Shown here piece after piece: positions 61,104 to 64,000 of a stretch of DNA of 64,000 nt; the first letter of the stretch is position 1, and each line of letters starts with the position of its first letter. The notes under the pieces were generated by a model. It was given only the letters and a program-made list of their open reading frames with translations, made no database searches and was not told the origin of the DNA. The position numbers and the translations under genes are program-made. The DNA comes from Leisingera coralii (GTDB lineage Bacteria; Pseudomonadota; Alphaproteobacteria; Rhodobacterales; Rhodobacteraceae), in the NCBI RefSeq assembly GCF_049056525.1, contig NZ_JBHUPT010000030.1:62001-126000 (forward strand), in the 5' to 3' direction.

Positions 61104-62567
61104 ATGCAGTCTTTCCAGCAGTATATCGGCGGCGTCTTTGAGAACGCGGGCGCAACCTTCGAAAGCCTCGATCCGGCCACCGGCGCGCCTTGGGCGCAGA
61201 TGCCCTCGGCCTCCGTGGCGGATGTGGACCGGGCGGTTCGGGCGGCGGAGGCTGCATTCTTCTCCCCTGACTGGGCCGGGATGACCGCCACCCAGCGCGG
61301 CAAGCTCTTGATGCGGCTGGCCGATCTGGTGGCGGAAAACGCACCAAATCTGGCGGAGCTGGAAACCCGCGACACTGGCAAGATCATCCGCGAGACCTCG
61401 GCCCAGATCGCCTATGTGGCGGAATACTACCGCTATTACGCTGGCCTCGCCGACAAGATCGAAGGCGCGCATCTGCCGATCGACAAGCCCGACATGGAAG
61501 TCTGGCTGCGGCGCGAGCCGGTGGGGGTGGTGGCCGCCATCGTGCCATGGAATTCGCAGCTGTTCCTGTCCGCTGTCAAAATCGGCCCGGCGCTGGCGGC
61601 GGGCTGCACGGTGGTGCTGAAAGCCTCCGAAGAAGGCCCGGCGCCAATGCTGGAATTTGCCCGGATCTTTGATCAGGCGGGCTTCCCGCCCGGTGTGCTG
61701 AACGTGATCACCGGCGGGCCGGAGGCAGGCGCGGCGCTGACCAGCCACGCATCCGTGGCCCATGTCGCCTTCACCGGCGGGCCGGAGACGGCGCGCCATA
61801 TCGTGCGCAACTCGGCGGAAAACCTCGCCTCCACTTCGCTGGAACTGGGCGGCAAGTCGCCCTTCATCGTGTTTGACGACGCCGATCTGGAAAGCGCGGT
61901 GAACGCGCAGGTCTCGGGGATTTTCGCGGCGACCGGGCAAAGCTGTGTCGCAGGCTCGCGGCTGGTGATCCAGAAGGGCATCAAGGATGCTTTTCTTGCG
62001 CGGCTGAAAGAGAAAGCCGAAGCGGTGGTGATCGGCGCGCCGGATGACATGGCGACCGAAGTGGGGCCGCTCTGCACCCTGAAACAGCGCGACCATGCGG
62101 TGCGGCTGATCGAGGCGTCGGTGCAGGCGGGGGCCAAGCTGGTCACCGGCGGCACCGTGCCGGAAGGGGAGGGCTTCTATTTCCCGCCCACGGTGCTGGA
62201 CTGCTCGGACGCGCCGGAGGCACCCTGCCTCTCGAATGAGTTCTTCGGGCCTGTGCTGTCGGTGGTCGATTTCGAGACCGAGGCAGAGGCCATGGAGATT
62301 GCCAACAATACCGCCTTCGGGCTGGCGTCCGGCGTGTTCACCCAGAACCTCACCCGCGCGCACCGGATGATCCGGGGCATCCGCGCGGGCATCGTCTGGG
62401 TCAACACCTACCGCGCGGTCAGCCCGATTGCGCCCTTTGGCGGCCACGGCTTGTCTGGCCACGGCCGTGAGGGCGGCCTGCAGGCGGCGCTGGATTACAC
62501 CAAGGTCAAGGCGGTGTGGCTGCGCACCAGCGACGAGCCGATCCCGGATCCCTTTGTGATGCGCTAA
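61104..62567 (+). CDS. Aldehyde dehydrogenase
   Basis: Full-length aldehyde dehydrogenase, 487 residues: IVPWNSQLFLSAVKIGPALAAG, base glutamate in LELGGKSP, nucleophile cysteine in ATGQSCVAGSR, and the end GHGLSGHGREGGLQAALDY. Probably oxidises the aldehyde formed after ring or amide cleavage. It ends the operon and is followed by a strong terminator. Confidence 0.88.
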   Translation: MQSFQQYIGGVFENAGATFESLDPATGAPWAQMPSASVADVDRAVRAAEAAFFSPDWAGMTATQRGKLLMRLADLVAENAPNLAELETRDTGKIIRETSAQIAYVAEYYRYYAGLADKIEGAHLPIDKPDMEVWLRREPVGVVAAIVPWNSQLFLSAVKIGPALAAGCTVVLKASEEGPAPMLEFARIFDQAGFPPGVLNVITGGPEAGAALTSHASVAHVAFTGGPETARHIVRNSAENLASTSLELGGKSPFIVFDDADLESAVNAQVSGIFAATGQSCVAGSRLVIQKGIKDAFLARLKEKAEAVVIGAPDDMATEVGPLCTLKQRDHAVRLIEASVQAGAKLVTGGTVPEGEGFYFPPTVLDCSDAPEAPCLSNEFFGPVLSVVDFETEAEAMEIANNTAFGLASGVFTQNLTRAHRMIRGIRAGIVWVNTYRAVSPIAPFGGHGLSGHGREGGLQAALDYTKVKAVWLRTSDEPIPDPFVMR

Positions 62568-62605
62568 CCCTCCTCGCGCCGGTATCCCATGCAAGGCGCA
62601 GACTG

Positions 62606-62646
62606 AGCCGCTCTGCCTCCCGCATGGCAGGGCGGCTTTTCTTTTG
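62606..62646 (+). terminator. Intrinsic terminator of the flavin-monooxygenase operon
   Basis: Twelve-base-pair stem AGCCGCTCTGCC/GGCAGGGCGGCT with one wobble pair and an 8-base loop, followed by TTTTCTTTT. Confidence 0.92.
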
Positions 62647-62818
62647 CCGGCGGACTTCCGGCAAGCTCGTGCAATTAAAAAGAAAAACCCTGCTTAGCCC
62701 CACGCGAACCAGAGGTAAGCCATAGATTTCTTTTTCCTGACCCGGGGGTGTGGAATTCCTGTTGAGGAAGCGCGGCAGTCGTTCAGCCCGCGCTGCAGTG
62801 TCAGGAGAGGGTTTGGAA

Positions 62819-64000
62819 ATGGCGATAGAGAAGATTGACACGCTGGTTGTTGGTGCGGGCCAGGCGGGCGTCGCCATGAGCGAGCATCTGACCAGCAACG
62901 GCGTGCCGCATCTGGTGCTGGAAAAGAACCGCATCGCCGAGGCTTGGCGGACGGGCCGCTGGGACTCGCTGGTGGCCAACGGCCCGGCCTGGCACGACCG
63001 CTTTCCCAACCTGGAATTCACCGGCACCGATCCGGAGGCCTTTGCCGGCAAGGACCGGGTGGCGGAATACTTTGCCGAATATGCCGAGCGCATCGAGGCG
63101 CCAATCCGCACCGGGGTCGAGGTTCTGAAGGCCGAGCGCGTCAATGGCAGCGGCGGGTTCCGGGTCGAAACCTCGGACGGGGTGATCGAGGCGCAGCGCA
63201 TCGTTGCCGCAACCGGCGCCTTCCAGCACCCGGTGATTCCGCCGGTGGTGCCGCAGGGGGCCAGCGTCAATCAGCTGCACTCCTTCCATTACCGCAATCC
63301 CGATCAGCTGGCTGAGGGCGCGGTGCTGGTGGTGGGCGCGGGGTCTTCCGGCGCGCAGATTGCCGATGAGCTGAACCGCGCGGGCCGCAAGGTCTATCTG
63401 TCGGTCGGCCCGCACGACCGCCCGCCGCGGATGTACCGGGGCCGCGACTTTGTCTGGTGGCTGGGCGTTCTGGGCCTGTGGGACCAGGCGGCGCAGGAGC
63501 CGGGCAAGGAGCATGTGACGATCTCTGTCAGCGGCGCCTATGGCGGCCAGACCATGGATTTCCGCCGGTTGGCAGGCGAGGGCGTGACCCTGCTGGGGCT
63601 GACCGAGTCCTATGACAATGGCACCGTGAAATTTGCAGGCGACCTGCAGGAAAACATTGCCAATGGCGACGCCGATTACCTGAAGATGCTGGATCTGGCC
63701 GACGCCTATGTCGCCCGCACCGGTATAGACCTGCCGGAGGAGCCGGAGGCGCGCAAGGCCTTCCCGGATCCGGAGAGCCTGACCCATCCGATCCGGGAAC
63801 TGGATCTGGAGAAGGAAGGCATCACCACCATCCTCTGGGCCACCGGCTTCCGCCAGGACTTCACTTGGATGAAGGTGAATGCCTTTGACGCCCAGGGCCG
63901 CCCGCAGCACCAGCGCGGCGTGTCGGCTGAGCCGGGGATCTACTTCCTGGGCCTGCCCTGGCAGTCGCGGCGCGGATCGACCTTCATCTGGGGGGTCTGG
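62819..64000 (+). CDS. Flavin-containing monooxygenase-like oxidoreductase (partial)
   Basis: The gene runs off the right edge; 394 codons are visible. It begins MAIEKIDTLVVGAGQAGVAM with the FAD motif GAGQAG, and has a second NAD(P) motif VVGAGSSGAQIADEL near residue 175 and ATGF (WATGFRQDF) near residue 340. These match the FMO/Trk-associated flavoprotein (CzcO-like) family. The ATG at 62819 has AGGAGAGG upstream. The 250-base gap and terminator separate it from the preceding operon, so it has its own promoter. Substrate unknown; it may extend the same catabolic programme. Confidence 0.85.
   Translation, partial: MAIEKIDTLVVGAGQAGVAMSEHLTSNGVPHLVLEKNRIAEAWRTGRWDSLVANGPAWHDRFPNLEFTGTDPEAFAGKDRVAEYFAEYAERIEAPIRTGVEVLKAERVNGSGGFRVETSDGVIEAQRIVAATGAFQHPVIPPVVPQGASVNQLHSFHYRNPDQLAEGAVLVVGAGSSGAQIADELNRAGRKVYLSVGPHDRPPRMYRGRDFVWWLGVLGLWDQAAQEPGKEHVTISVSGAYGGQTMDFRRLAGEGVTLLGLTESYDNGTVKFAGDLQENIANGDADYLKMLDLADAYVARTGIDLPEEPEARKAFPDPESLTHPIRELDLEKEGITTILWATGFRQDFTWMKVNAFDAQGRPQHQRGVSAEPGIYFLGLPWQSRRGSTFIWGVW

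Noticed and set aside
60534..62594. Antisense frame of about 690 codons opposite the aldehyde dehydrogenase
   Set aside because: Compositional shadow of a clear aldehyde dehydrogenase gene.

Overview
The window reads as a large replicon, or a plasmid-derived region, of an alphaproteobacterium of the Rhodobacterales (Roseobacter group, Leisingera/Phaeobacter/Ruegeria-like). This rests on the high GC content with tightly overlapping ATGA/TGATG operons, an alphaproteobacterial repABC replication module with its own palindromic parS-like sites, a 4-hydroxyproline-betaine epimerase (hpbD) almost identical in layout to the one known from marine roseobacters, homospermidine synthase, and a NasTS-controlled nitrate assimilation operon. 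No rRNA, tRNA, CRISPR array, transposase or insertion sequence was seen.

Layout. 1-3.7 kb: the Na+-translocating NADH:quinone reductase operon (nqrA-B-C-D, leftward, nqrD cut by the window edge). 4.1-14.5 kb: a leftward block for quaternary-amine use: ProV/ProW/ProX betaine ABC transporter, a GlxA-type AraC regulator, a LysR regulator, a Rieske oxygenase, an aldehyde dehydrogenase, a small TPR-like protein, an alcohol dehydrogenase and a mandelate-racemase-type enolase-superfamily enzyme. 14.7-19.1 kb: a rightward GntR / DapA-family / aldehyde dehydrogenase / FAD-oxidoreductase operon resembling the last steps of hydroxyproline breakdown. 19.2-20.6 kb: homospermidine synthase. 20.8-33.3 kb: nitrate assimilation (nasT, nasS, an ANTAR-type leader with terminator, nrtA, nrtB, a fused nrtCD, nirB, nirD, nasA and a siroheme SUMT). 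33.3-35.1 kb: a small accessory island of three unrecognised genes, including an HTH/PAS-like regulator and a GNAT-like protein, that share a short near-palindromic box. 35.4-39.7 kb: two SDRs, hpbD and an MttB-family methyltransferase for proline or hydroxyproline betaine. 40.1-43.9 kb: repA, repB, inc region, repC and parS-like palindromes. 44-50.6 kb: an MFS transporter with a His-rich tail and hutI-hutH-hutG-hutU. 50.7-55.8 kb: ugpB-A-E-C plus a glycerophosphodiesterase, with a divergent LysR. 57-64 kb: a GntR-controlled catabolic operon of unknown substrate built around a two-component flavin monooxygenase (LLM-type oxygenase plus flavin reductase with a degenerate Nudix tail).

Together the genes describe a scavenging marine heterotroph: import and demethylation of betaines, nitrate reduction to ammonium, histidine and glycerophosphodiester use, carried next to a plasmid replication origin. 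The points most worth a second look are the three copies of a composite triple-hairpin repeat at gene ends (10.35, 50.62 and 56.90 kb), a perfect parS-like palindrome embedded in the hutI reading frame, the 33.3-35.1 kb regulator/GNAT island with its shared box, the dead-Nudix flavin reductase in the unknown catabolic operon, and the asymmetric fused NrtCD ATPase.
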